DNA from: Bacteroides ovatus
Lineage (GTDB): Bacteria; Bacteroidota; Bacteroidia; Bacteroidales; Bacteroidaceae
Assembly: GCF_001314995.1 (NCBI RefSeq)
Contig: NZ_CP012938.1
Span: 2,232,001-2,296,000 of the forward strand
Reading direction: 5' to 3'
DNA: 64,000 nucleotides
The notes below the pieces were generated by a model. That model had not been told where the DNA came from. It made no database searches and saw only the letters and a list, made by a program, of their open reading frames with translations. Shown piece by piece: positions 9,165-17,252 of this stretch (position 1 is its first letter; each line of letters opens with the position of its first letter). A program made the translations under genes and the position numbers.

Positions 9165-10010
9165 TTATTCTTCAAGTAAGGCTCTCGCACATTCGTACCC
9201 TTCCTGATAAAACTCTGTCAGCTTTTGCACATCTTTCTCGATGCGGTCTACGGCTACAGGTTTTAACGGGCGAATAACGATAATCTGTCCTTCATCCTCC
9301 ATGCGCTCTACCATTTCCAACTGCTCATTATAAACAGCACACCGCCGACTTAACGCTTCGCGCAACTTCGGATATTTCCGATATACAAACGAAGGGATAC
9401 GAATGTCTTTCGAATCTTTCCGATACCCCCGGTTACGGGTGAGTACCACAACATTTCTCGTGCAGCCATCCTTAATGGCTCTTTGCAAAGGTATGGAATC
9501 TACAATTCCTCCATCGAGCATGGGAACCCCGTCTACATAAGTAATAGGACATACAAAAGGGAGACTGCTGGATGCGCGGACAATATCAATCACCCTGCGA
9601 CTGTCTTTTTTCTCTTCGAAATAGTTGGCTTCTCCCGTGATGCAATTCGTAGTCACCATCACAAAACGCTCCGGTGAAGCAAAATATGTTTCATAATCGT
9701 AAGGAAGAATATGTTCGGGGAACTCATTGAATAATAGATCAAAGTCCAGTATATTACGTTTTTTGAGCAAATGTTTCAGACCGATATAATCATACTTCTC
9801 CAACAAGTCAATGTTGCTGTACTTGGCACGTCCCCGCTGCCGTGATGCATACGACAACCCGTTGCACGCACCGGCAGACACTCCTATCGCATAGGGAAAC
9901 CGGATATCGTGATCCATAAAATAATCAAGCACACCGCAGGTGAATACTCCACGCATTCCCCCGCCTTCCAACACTAATCCTGTAGATTCATCAATTTTCA
10001 AGTCCTTCAT
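9165..10010 (-). CDS. Patatin-like phospholipase
   Basis: 281 residues, no signal peptide. The patatin fold is clear: glycine-rich oxyanion loop GGGMRG at 16-21, nucleophile elbow GVSAG with Ser45 at 43-47, and catalytic Asp166 in DGG at 166-168. It belongs to the bacterial YjjU-like branch. Patatins hydrolyse acyl esters of phospholipids or other lipids at the inner membrane or cytosol; the substrate here is unknown. Its start overlaps the end of the upstream antiporter gene by 20 bases, so translation is probably coupled. It converges with the WYL gene. Confidence 0.9.
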   Translation of the reverse strand: MKDLKIDESTGLVLEGGGMRGVFTCGVLDYFMDHDIRFPYAIGVSAGACNGLSYASRQRGRAKYSNIDLLEKYDYIGLKHLLKKRNILDFDLLFNEFPEHILPYDYETYFASPERFVMVTTNCITGEANYFEEKKDSRRVIDIVRASSSLPFVCPITYVDGVPMLDGGIVDSIPLQRAIKDGCTRNVVVLTRNRGYRKDSKDIRIPSFVYRKYPKLREALSRRCAVYNEQLEMVERMEDEGQIIVIRPLKPVAVDRIEKDVQKLTEFYQEGYECARALLEE

Positions 10011-12213
10011 TTTTATCTCCCGTATTCTTATTCCGGCGGATTACCAGCAAAGATGACAATTCACGCATCACAGCCTCATCCTCGGATAATTTCGTATAAG
10101 AAAGATGGCTCATTATCAATAATCCGTCTTTCTCTTCAGTCACTAAATCTTCTACTCCCTCAAACCACACTATCATCGTTTGTTCCGGATAACGCACCTG
10201 CAAATCGTCAATGCGTCCACGGAACTCTTCATCGTCCGTATCAAAAAGAAAAAGACGTACCGAATGTCCGTTCTGCAACATCTTATCCAAATAGGAAAAA
10301 AGAAACAGATCAATCATTCCGCCAAGTACGAAACTGACCGTCGTGCCTTCCCGATACTGACGATTGACAAATACGGCCACCGGACACTTCACCTGCTCCA
10401 TAATCTCATCAATCTTATCCCGGAAGAGCGTTAACCATAAAATTGCTCCCGGAGTTCCCGGCATATCCGAACGATAATGACTCCCGGCTCCCAAAAGCAG
10501 CATATCAGGATGTTCGTTACGGACAAAGTGGATGATTTCCTGTACAAGTTTGTCTGTCACCCGATAATGGTTATCTACTTGGATATTTAATTTCGCTGCC
10601 TGTTGATTGAGCAAAGCAAAACTCTCGCTGGCATAATGTTCGGCATTCAACGGATTCAGATCCGTACCCACCGTATAGTGTGCTGCAATCAAATGATTTT
10701 TCTTCAACTGCTTCCCAAATAACAAATCATAAATGGACAGCAACACACGCCCGGATTCCGGACGCCCGAAACAAAATATCAATTTGTGCTTCAAAGATAA
10801 TTTTTCTTCCCGACGTACGAAAATATGTTCCACCAAATGAAGCAAAGGAGTAGTCATAAAGGTCGTAACTAGCGCCATAATGACCAAAATTACGAATATA
10901 GAGGGAGGAAGAACTCCCATTTCATAACCGATATTCAAAGCGACAAGCTCCATTAATCCCCGTGTATTCATCAATGTCCCTATCGTCAAACTATCCTTCC
11001 ACGACTCACCCACCAAACGGGCGGCAATGGCACATCCACCCAGTTTGCCGACAACAGCAACCGTCACCAACAGTAAACATACCATCCACAACTCCGGACT
11101 GTTTATCAAACCGATTTCCGTACGTAATCCGGTAAAGGCAAAGAACAGAGGTAAAAAGAAGACTAATGAAATATCTTCCACCTTCTCCATCATCACCTTT
11201 CGGAAACCCAGATTGGACGGCATCACTACCCCTGCCATAAAGGCTCCGAACAGTGCATGAATACCAATAATTTCGGTCAGACAAGAGGAAATAATAAGAA
11301 TGAGCAGAATAAATGCCACAAATGTTTTATTGATTGCTTCCCGGTTGGCATATACTTCTCCCACTTTCTTCAGAAATGGGCGAACGACCAAAAACATGAC
11401 CGCAATATAGACAACTGCCAGCCCCACTGAATAAAGTGCGCCGGCAAAACTTCCTGCTTTGGAGATAGCAATCACCACAGCCAACAGACACCAGGCTGTC
11501 ACATCATCATTGGCAGCGGAAGCAATGGTCAGCGTTCCTAAAGGGGTCTTCGTCATATTCCGCTCCTGAATGATGCGTGCCAATACCGGAAAAGCGGTGA
11601 TACTCATAGAAATACCTATAAACAAGGCAAATGGAAGAAACGGAGTTTGGGCAGCTGCATATTCTTCGTACACCCAGTAAGAAGACAAGATACCCAGGAA
11701 GAAGGGTACTAGGATTCCGGCATGGCTAATCACCAGCGTTTCATTGATTTTATTTTTCAGTACACTGAAATCCAGCTCCATACCGATGACAAACATAAAA
11801 AGGATCAGTCCCACCTGACTCAACAGTTCAAGATTGGTAAGCGAGTGTGCCGGAAAAAGGAAATGAAAAGCATCCGGAAAGAAAAAGCCGAGTACGGAAG
11901 GTCCTAACACAATACCGGCAACAATCTCTCCAATCACTCCCGGTTGCCCGATCAGACTGAACAAATAGCCAAAAAGACGCACCATCAGCAGTACGGCTAT
12001 AATCTGAATCAACAAGGTAGTGAGCGGATGATGAAGATTATCCTGTATAAACTGGAGAAACATAGTGAATGGATTCCCCTGTACCATGTTCTGCGCATTT
12101 ACCGCATAGTGCGAAAACCGGTCACCCTCTTCAATAGCAACATAAATCAACCCTCCAAACAGGAGTAACATCAGTACATAAATGACATAATTCTTCCGGG
12201 CCCTGTTCCGCAT
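9991..12213 (-). CDS. CPA2-family cation/proton antiporter with C-terminal USP-like domain
   Basis: 740 residues. One N-terminal helix, then about twelve helices from residue 60 to 470 form the Na+/H+ exchanger domain (GQPGVIGEIVAGIVLGPSVLG; AANDDVTAW with the ion-binding Asn-Asp at 235-236). Residues 480-740 are soluble and resemble universal-stress-protein folds, as in other large bacterial CPA2 proteins. It exchanges Na+ or K+ for protons at the inner membrane. The gene overlaps the patatin gene downstream, so the two form an operon. Which ion is moved cannot be decided by eye. Confidence 0.9.
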   Translation of the reverse strand: MRNRARKNYVIYVLMLLLFGGLIYVAIEEGDRFSHYAVNAQNMVQGNPFTMFLQFIQDNLHHPLTTLLIQIIAVLLMVRLFGYLFSLIGQPGVIGEIVAGIVLGPSVLGFFFPDAFHFLFPAHSLTNLELLSQVGLILFMFVIGMELDFSVLKNKINETLVISHAGILVPFFLGILSSYWVYEEYAAAQTPFLPFALFIGISMSITAFPVLARIIQERNMTKTPLGTLTIASAANDDVTAWCLLAVVIAISKAGSFAGALYSVGLAVVYIAVMFLVVRPFLKKVGEVYANREAINKTFVAFILLILIISSCLTEIIGIHALFGAFMAGVVMPSNLGFRKVMMEKVEDISLVFFLPLFFAFTGLRTEIGLINSPELWMVCLLLVTVAVVGKLGGCAIAARLVGESWKDSLTIGTLMNTRGLMELVALNIGYEMGVLPPSIFVILVIMALVTTFMTTPLLHLVEHIFVRREEKLSLKHKLIFCFGRPESGRVLLSIYDLLFGKQLKKNHLIAAHYTVGTDLNPLNAEHYASESFALLNQQAAKLNIQVDNHYRVTDKLVQEIIHFVRNEHPDMLLLGAGSHYRSDMPGTPGAILWLTLFRDKIDEIMEQVKCPVAVFVNRQYREGTTVSFVLGGMIDLFLFSYLDKMLQNGHSVRLFLFDTDDEEFRGRIDDLQVRYPEQTMIVWFEGVEDLVTEEKDGLLIMSHLSYTKLSEDEAVMRELSSLLVIRRNKNTGDKNEGLEN

Positions 12214-12305
12214 AAACTTTATTTTTACGATTTGTGCATATTTATGGTAAAAACAAACGAAAAAGGCAGATAGTTTGGCGAAAATAACAAATTCTCAAAT
12301 AAAAT

Positions 12306-12337
12306 CTTGTTTTTTTGCTTCAATCTATGTAACTTTA
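12306..12337 (+). promoter_or_regulatory. Promoter for the 175-residue unknown gene
   Basis: CTTG (12306-12309), 20 bases, TAACTTTA (12330-12337). A purine-rich AAGGAGG follows at 12355-12361 but lies about 36 bases before the ATG at 12398, with a small CCTGC/GCAGG hairpin between, an odd layout. Confidence 0.5.
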
Positions 12338-12397
12338 GGCTAGCTTAATTGTTTAAGGAGGAAAAAATCAAAAAAGTCCTGCCCGCAGGCAAGCACC

Positions 12398-12925
12398 ATG
12401 AGAATACAGTTTGAGATTAAAGAAAATTTGCCGGAAATTATCGAAGAAATCTTACACTCTGATAAGTGGCAAACTTCCGTGAAGGAAGAACTGAGCGGTC
12501 GGACGACCGTTGTGATCCGTGACCAAGCGTATGGTTCAGAAGCTACCATTGAAATTTATGCTACATCTATTGAAATCAAAACCGCATGGTCAAAGTACTC
12601 CTATCGTATATTTGTAACCAACGATATCGTATGGTGCGAATATAACGGTGCCTATCGTGGTCTGTTGGAACAAGTGCTCCTACCTACTATTACTCCTAAA
12701 GAAAACCTACTCAATTCTGATGTGACCGAAAGTTCGCTCTACGGAAATGAGCATAGGAAATTGAGAGAGTATGCGGAAGATAACCTGAAACTGAAACAAT
12801 TCCGCCGGGAAAACTTCAATGAACAAAAGAATGGAACCGCACCATTCGATCATCCCAAGCGTGTGTATGATGAGTTTATCAAAGAAGATTATGTAGTAGC
12901 ATCCAAAGAAGAAGAGAAAAAATAA
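12398..12925 (+). CDS. Conserved-looking protein of unknown function
   Basis: 175 residues with no signal peptide or membrane segment. The first 110 residues look like a mixed alpha/beta domain (IQFEIKENLPEIIEEIL...TTVVIRDQAYGSEATIEIYATSIEIKTAWSKYSYRIFV), followed by a charged helical tail rich in Lys, Glu and Asn. I do not recognise a family. It has its own promoter, is divergent from the antiporter gene and is followed by a four-unit 22-bp tandem repeat. No in-frame start lies nearer the AAGGAGG at 12355, so the ATG at 12398 is the only reasonable choice. Confidence 0.7.
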   Translation: MRIQFEIKENLPEIIEEILHSDKWQTSVKEELSGRTTVVIRDQAYGSEATIEIYATSIEIKTAWSKYSYRIFVTNDIVWCEYNGAYRGLLEQVLLPTITPKENLLNSDVTESSLYGNEHRKLREYAEDNLKLKQFRRENFNEQKNGTAPFDHPKRVYDEFIKEDYVVASKEEEKK

Positions 12926-12947
12926 TCTGTACTTAATGCTTTACCTT

Positions 12948-13035
12948 GTGCCATCGTATTGGCACAACAGTGCCACCACATTGACACAGTCGTGCCAGTA
13001 AGGTGGCATGATTGTGCCAATAAGGTGGCATTAAT
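12948..13035. repeat. Four tandem 22-bp dyad units
   Basis: Four contiguous units start at 12948, 12970, 12992 and 13014. Each begins GTGCCA, and most carry a partner TGGCA or TGACAC about six bases later, so each unit is itself an imperfect palindrome. The array fills the gap between convergent genes and its last unit runs over the stop codon of the DUF4907 gene. Confidence 0.85.
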
Positions 13036-13360
13036 AAACAACTCCTAAATTATCCAAGTCGTCCTTTGATATGGCAAATTCATCCCCGGCTTTCACTCGC
13101 TCCAGCACTAAGTTTCCTATACATCGGGCATCCTGTTCCGATTGAAAAGCTCTTTTCCCGGAAACAACCGGGATAAAAGGTTGAACAATTATCAAACGCT
13201 CTCTCTCATAAATTTTATAGCCGTACCCACTACCTCCAACCCGGGTCACTTCCAAACGGTATCTATTTACCGGATGCACATACACATACATGATTCCCAC
13301 TAAAAGCAGCAAGACAAAGCAACTAATACCTATTATTTTTTTATTTCTCTTCATATTCAT
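13031..13360 (-). CDS. DUF4907 family protein
   Basis: 109 residues: an N-terminal signal or anchor helix (KKIIGISCFVLLLLVGIMYVYV) and a small domain, YGYKIYERERLIIVQPFIPVV...FQSEQDARCIGNLVLERVKAGD, that fits DUF4907. The family is restricted to Bacteroidetes and has no known function. The gene overlaps the end of the kelch lipoprotein gene by 20 bases, so it is the second gene of that operon. The recurrent pairing of DUF4907 with kelch and DUF4270 genes, both present here, suggests a common envelope task. Confidence 0.85.
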   Translation of the reverse strand: MNMKRNKKIIGISCFVLLLLVGIMYVYVHPVNRYRLEVTRVGGSGYGYKIYERERLIIVQPFIPVVSGKRAFQSEQDARCIGNLVLERVKAGDEFAISKDDLDNLGVVY

Positions 13361-14399
13361 AAGGCTTCAACTCCCAAGTATCATCGTAATAATAAGTAGA
13401 AGCTCCTCCCGTAGCTATAATTCCCCGTTTTCCAGTAGAAAAGCATACGGCTTTCGAGCGTGTACTTCCTTCGAAATCTGTCAAATCTTCCCCATCCCAG
13501 AGGTCTGTCAGAGGGTCGTAAATCCAATAATTGGAACGATAACTACCACCAGCAGTCTGCCCCGCAGCAATGTATCCTTTACCGTCGATCACGAAAGCAC
13601 AAGCATAAGAACGGACGATAGAAGTGTAATCGTCGTCATAATCATCATCACTCTTATCGTAAAGTTCGCGCAATTCTTTCCAAGTACCCGTTGCCGGATT
13701 AAAACACCAGAAATCCGTCACATCCGAACCGTTATTTTCACCGCCGCAGATATAAGCTATATCATCTATGACGAAGGCCATACCGCCCATTCTCTTCTGT
13801 CCGCCAAATCCACTCATGGCTGTCCATTCTCCTTTATCTCCCACCGACGGGTCGAACTTCCAGAAATCCTTTTGATAATTATCGTTGTAACCTGTACCCA
13901 GATACCCATACTGACCAATGCCGAAAGAAAGTGCATAATACCGTTTACCATAGATATTAGTCCCATCAGTTCCATCCGGGATAGAAGCCATCTCCTTCCA
14001 GGAATTTGTGGCAGGATCATACTGCCAGCAATCATTCAGATAATCCTTTTTTGTCGCATCGTAACCGGTAGCAATATATCCTTTGGTACCTACTGCAAAA
14101 CCTGTAGCCGCATTTCGGGCAGGAGCCGCATCGGGCATTGATGTACACTGTGTCCACGAATTAGCCTCGATGTCATACGCCCAGCAATCTTTCAAACGGT
14201 CTTTGGTACTCCCCCGGTATCCGGTGCAGAGGTACCCTACGTTACCAATCGTAAAACCAGCTGCGTCCGTACGCGCCACACCATCAAAATCAGAACGGCG
14301 ATACCACACACCTGCCGTATATTCAGTATCATCCGTACATGCCGCCAATGAAAGCAGCACCACCATCATGCAAAGTAATTTATTCATTTTCGTATTCAT
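13341..14399 (-). CDS. Kelch-repeat lipoprotein
   Basis: 352 residues from the ATG at 14399 (MNTKMNKLLCMM); a longer frame to 14438 would begin upstream of the promoter's -7 box. The signal ends at LSLAAC, and the mature start CTDDTE is acidic, typical of surface export in Bacteroides. At least five kelch blades follow, seen as repeated GYIATGYD..KDYLNDCWQYDPATNSWKEM-type text (GG or TG, aromatic-W pairs), giving a beta-propeller. Such propellers bind glycans or proteins. It heads the operon with DUF4907 and is divergent from the DUF4270 operon, with which it shares a promoter element. Confidence 0.9.
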   Translation of the reverse strand: MNTKMNKLLCMMVVLLSLAACTDDTEYTAGVWYRRSDFDGVARTDAAGFTIGNVGYLCTGYRGSTKDRLKDCWAYDIEANSWTQCTSMPDAAPARNAATGFAVGTKGYIATGYDATKKDYLNDCWQYDPATNSWKEMASIPDGTDGTNIYGKRYYALSFGIGQYGYLGTGYNDNYQKDFWKFDPSVGDKGEWTAMSGFGGQKRMGGMAFVIDDIAYICGGENNGSDVTDFWCFNPATGTWKELRELYDKSDDDYDDDYTSIVRSYACAFVIDGKGYIAAGQTAGGSYRSNYWIYDPLTDLWDGEDLTDFEGSTRSKAVCFSTGKRGIIATGGASTYYYDDTWELKPYEYEEK

Positions 14400-14422
14400 A
14401 AATATGTCGTTGATTACAACCG

Positions 14423-14456
14423 CAAATGTAGGCGGCAACGGGCACGCATAAAAAAA
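14423..14456 (-). promoter_or_regulatory. Promoter of the kelch-DUF4907 operon
   Basis: On the minus strand TACATTTG (plus coordinates 14423-14430) is an exact -7 box, with a T-tract as -33 element 19-20 bases upstream. GTCGATAG sits exactly 26 bases upstream of the -7 box, the same distance as in the divergent promoter. Confidence 0.7.
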
Positions 14457-14533
14457 CTATCGACAAATAAAGACATTCTATCTACCAACAAAATTCAGGT
14501 CGACAAATACAGAGATTTAGTCGATAGTTTTTT
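14451..14533. repeat. 14-bp perfect inverted repeat shared by two divergent promoters
   Basis: Arms 14451-14464 and 14520-14533 are perfect reverse complements (GTCGATAGTTTTTT on each operon's own strand). Between them the direct repeat CGACAAATAnAGA occurs at 14461 and 14501. Each arm lies at the -33 region and just upstream of one promoter. Confidence 0.85.
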
Positions 14534-14561
14534 GGAGGACTATTTAAAACCTCTTCTTTTG
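14531..14561 (+). promoter_or_regulatory. Promoter of the DUF4270 operon
   Basis: TTTG (14531-14534), 19 bases, TTCTTTTG (14554-14561), one mismatch from the full consensus. GTCGATAG ends 26 bases before the -7 box. Confidence 0.65.
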
Positions 14562-14590
14562 CCGGTACAAAACCAATTTCATTTTACTAC

Positions 14591-15916
14591 ATGAAGTCAA
14601 TCATACTACTTTTTTCATTCTTTATATCTCTTTCTTTTTTCGCTTGTGTAGACGATTCATCGTCCATAGGAGCGAAATGGGTACAAAGTTCATTCCTCAA
14701 CGAACAGATGGATACTTGTACGGTATTACTTAGTACAGTATTAAGCGACTCCATAGCCACTTCGGGAGATACGGTTTGCCAGATAGGATACCGTGACGAC
14801 AACTTATGGGGGAAAATTACCGCCTCTTTTTACGCAGAGTATGAAGTACCTTCCTATTCTTTTGATGAAAACATCCAATATGAGTTCGACTCGATCACCA
14901 TACGCCTGTATTCTTCGGGCAATTACCTGGGAGATACACTAAAAACCCAACGCATTCATCTGCATGAACTGACAAAGAATATAGAACTGGACGATAGAGG
15001 GTACCTATACAACACTACTACTGCCTATTACAACGAAACTCCACTGGCATCTTTCGACTTTCGTCCTACTCCGGGCTCACCGAGCGAAGAACTGGAAATA
15101 CGATTGCCGGATGCATGGGGAGAAGAATGGTTCAACTTGATGCTGAATGATGGCCGATGGGTGCAATCCCAGGATTTCTTCCATGATTATTTCAAGGGAA
15201 TTGCTTTTATACCCGATGCAAATGACGCTTGTATCAGCGGATTTCAAGTCAACGACTCCAGTATGTGCATCACGGTCTACTATCACCAGATTACGGAAAC
15301 ACTGAACGAAAAAACACTGGTTTTCAATACAAGCAACACGCTGACTTACAACAAAATAGAACAAGACCGCTCAAACATCCCGATAGCCAACCTGCAAAGT
15401 GGGGACGGCAATGAATACTCTTCCGGAAAAAGCGAGCATCAGGTCTACCTGCAGGGAATGACAGGTATGTATGTCACCATCGACTTCCCACATTTAAATA
15501 ATCTCTGCGAAAAAGGAGAGCTTGTGACTATCGAGAGCGCAACGTTACAGTTATATCCGGTAAAAGGAACTTATGACGGCATGTACCCGTTGCCCAAAAG
15601 CCTGGCTCTCTACACCGCCAACAATGAAAATGTGACGCAAAGTGTAATCACCGACCTCACCGGGAGTTCCGTACAAAGCGGAAATCTAGTAGTCGACGAG
15701 ATGTCTTATGAGGAGACTTATTACTCTTTTGACATCACCTCTTTCCTGCAAACAAACCTGGGAACTACCGGATATGATCGTCAGAAACTACAATTATTTC
15801 TTCCGGACAACTTGTTCTATACCACACTTCAAGGCGTTATTTTCGGCGACGGAGAACATACCGCCAATAAAAAGAATACCAAACTTATCATACTTTACAA
15901 AACTTATCAACAATGA
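14591..15916 (+). CDS. DUF4270 family lipoprotein
   Basis: 441 residues. Signal MKSIILLFSFFISLSFFAC with lipidation at Cys19 and acidic VDDSS after it, suggesting surface exposure. The body matches DUF4270, a Bacteroidetes family of all-beta proteins: the early IGAKWVQSSF, LYSSGNYLGDT, and the late LQLFLPDNLFYTTLQGVIFGDG are the kind of text seen in it. Function is unknown. It is the first gene of a two-gene operon whose stop overlaps the start of a beta-barrel gene (ATGA), suggesting that lipoprotein and barrel work together. Confidence 0.85.
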   Translation: MKSIILLFSFFISLSFFACVDDSSSIGAKWVQSSFLNEQMDTCTVLLSTVLSDSIATSGDTVCQIGYRDDNLWGKITASFYAEYEVPSYSFDENIQYEFDSITIRLYSSGNYLGDTLKTQRIHLHELTKNIELDDRGYLYNTTTAYYNETPLASFDFRPTPGSPSEELEIRLPDAWGEEWFNLMLNDGRWVQSQDFFHDYFKGIAFIPDANDACISGFQVNDSSMCITVYYHQITETLNEKTLVFNTSNTLTYNKIEQDRSNIPIANLQSGDGNEYSSGKSEHQVYLQGMTGMYVTIDFPHLNNLCEKGELVTIESATLQLYPVKGTYDGMYPLPKSLALYTANNENVTQSVITDLTGSSVQSGNLVVDEMSYEETYYSFDITSFLQTNLGTTGYDRQKLQLFLPDNLFYTTLQGVIFGDGEHTANKKNTKLIILYKTYQQ

Positions 15917-17118
15917 AAAAGATTTTGTTTTGCCTTCTGGCATTCTATACTCCTGTCTCTATAGTTATTGCACAAAATACAACGAACTCCCCTACTTCCA
16001 TGTTCGGACTAGGAGAACTTTCTACCGGGGAAGGCGGGCAATATGCCGGACTGGGCGGCACAGGCATTGCATTGCGAGGAAATAATTTCCTTAACAATGC
16101 CAATCCGGCTTCACTCACAGAGTTGACCGAACAACGCTTCCAGATCGATGCCGGTATCATGGGAGCATACCAGATTTATTCGCAACGAGGAGCAAGTAAC
16201 CGTTCCATCACCGGAAATCTGAATAACCTAAGTATCGGCTGCCGGATTATGCCACGCTGGTATGGAGCAATTTTCATGGTTCCCGTCAGCAGTGTGGGAT
16301 ATGCCATCACGCTGGATGAAGGAGTGGCAGGCACCAATGGAGGTACTATCTCTTCTCTCTTTCAGGGTGAAGGAGGACTTTCTAAGATGGGTATCAGCAC
16401 GGCTTACCTTTTCGGAAAAAGATTTTCTGTCGGCACCAATCTTTCTTATGTGACGGGGACCATCACACAAACGGAGACGCAAGGTACTGCCACAGAAGAA
16501 ACCAGCTCCTACAAACATACTTTTTATGCGGATTTCGGTGTACAGTATAAATGGGCTATAGACCGCGAACGTTCTTTCGTTGCCGGTGCCGTATATGGTT
16601 ACTCGCAGGATTTTAAGCAGGATAATAACTTATACGTTAGTAGCAGTTCGGGAGGAGATGATATTGAAAAAAGCCTGAAACGCTATCGCCAATGTCTTCC
16701 TCAATTCTTTGGGCTCGGAGCTTCCTACAACACTCTACGTTGGATGGCAACCATCGACTACAAATATGTGGACTGGAGCCGGATGCAATCTTCCCAATCC
16801 AATGTCAGTTTTGAGAATCAACACCGGTTATCAGTCGGTGGAAGATATACATTGGGCAATGTCTATCGTAATCCGGTCAGCATCCTATTGGGAACAGGTA
16901 TTAATAATTCCTATATCGTCATTCAAAAGAAAAAGGCAACCGAATATTACGTCAGTACCGGACTTAACTTCGGATTGCGCAATAACAACGTCCTTTCTAT
17001 CGGATTGAAATATAAAGGCCAGATGAAAATTCCTAACGGTATGCAAAAAGAAAACAGCCTTTCCCTGTTCCTGAATATTACTTTCTCCGAGCGAACTTAC
17101 CGCGCCAAGATACAATAA
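15913..17118 (+). CDS. Outer-membrane beta-barrel protein (FadL/OMPP1-like)
   Basis: 401 residues. Signal peptide to about residue 21 (VIAQN). The mature N-terminus PTSMFGLGELSTGEGGQYAGLGGTGIALRGNNFLNNANPASL resembles the hatch region of FadL/OMPP1-type porins; the rest is alternating amphipathic strands ending in the SLFLNITFSERTYRAKIQ tail. It would carry a hydrophobic or small substrate across the outer membrane, or act as an exporter-like barrel. Start and stop overlap by four bases with the DUF4270 gene. Substrate unknown. Confidence 0.8.
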   Translation: MKKILFCLLAFYTPVSIVIAQNTTNSPTSMFGLGELSTGEGGQYAGLGGTGIALRGNNFLNNANPASLTELTEQRFQIDAGIMGAYQIYSQRGASNRSITGNLNNLSIGCRIMPRWYGAIFMVPVSSVGYAITLDEGVAGTNGGTISSLFQGEGGLSKMGISTAYLFGKRFSVGTNLSYVTGTITQTETQGTATEETSSYKHTFYADFGVQYKWAIDRERSFVAGAVYGYSQDFKQDNNLYVSSSSGGDDIEKSLKRYRQCLPQFFGLGASYNTLRWMATIDYKYVDWSRMQSSQSNVSFENQHRLSVGGRYTLGNVYRNPVSILLGTGINNSYIVIQKKKATEYYVSTGLNFGLRNNNVLSIGLKYKGQMKIPNGMQKENSLSLFLNITFSERTYRAKIQ

Positions 17119-17171
17119 AATGTCATTAAACGGAAGTCATTAAGATAGCTGTCCATTTGAAAAAAGAGAAA

Positions 17172-17201
17172 ACTTTGTGAAACTCTGTGTTACTCTGTGG
17201 T
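17172..17201 (+). repeat. Three tandem 10-bp units upstream of the peptidase gene
   Basis: ACTTTGTGAA, ACTCTGTGTT and ACTCTGTGGT stand head to tail at 17172-17201, followed by another GAAACTTTC. The period is one helical turn. It lies just upstream of the -7 box at 17212. Confidence 0.6.
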
Positions 17202-17211
17202 GAAACTTTCC

Positions 17212-17219
17212 TATATTTG
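17212..17219 (+). promoter_or_regulatory. -7 box for the C1 peptidase gene
   Basis: TATATTTG fits TAnnTTTG exactly; the -33 position shows only a weak TGTG-like match. The ATG is 33 bases further on. Confidence 0.55.
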
Positions 17220-17252
17220 TAGCCAAAACAATTTAATATTAATTTCATAGGA

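Noticed and set aside
12948..13035. CRISPR array
   Set aside because: Units are contiguous and degenerate without unique spacers, and no cas gene is nearby. The same holds for 63090-63231.
13290..14141. 283-codon plus-strand frame inside the kelch gene
   Set aside because: Low-complexity Ile/Ser-rich translation, antisense to clear kelch repeats.
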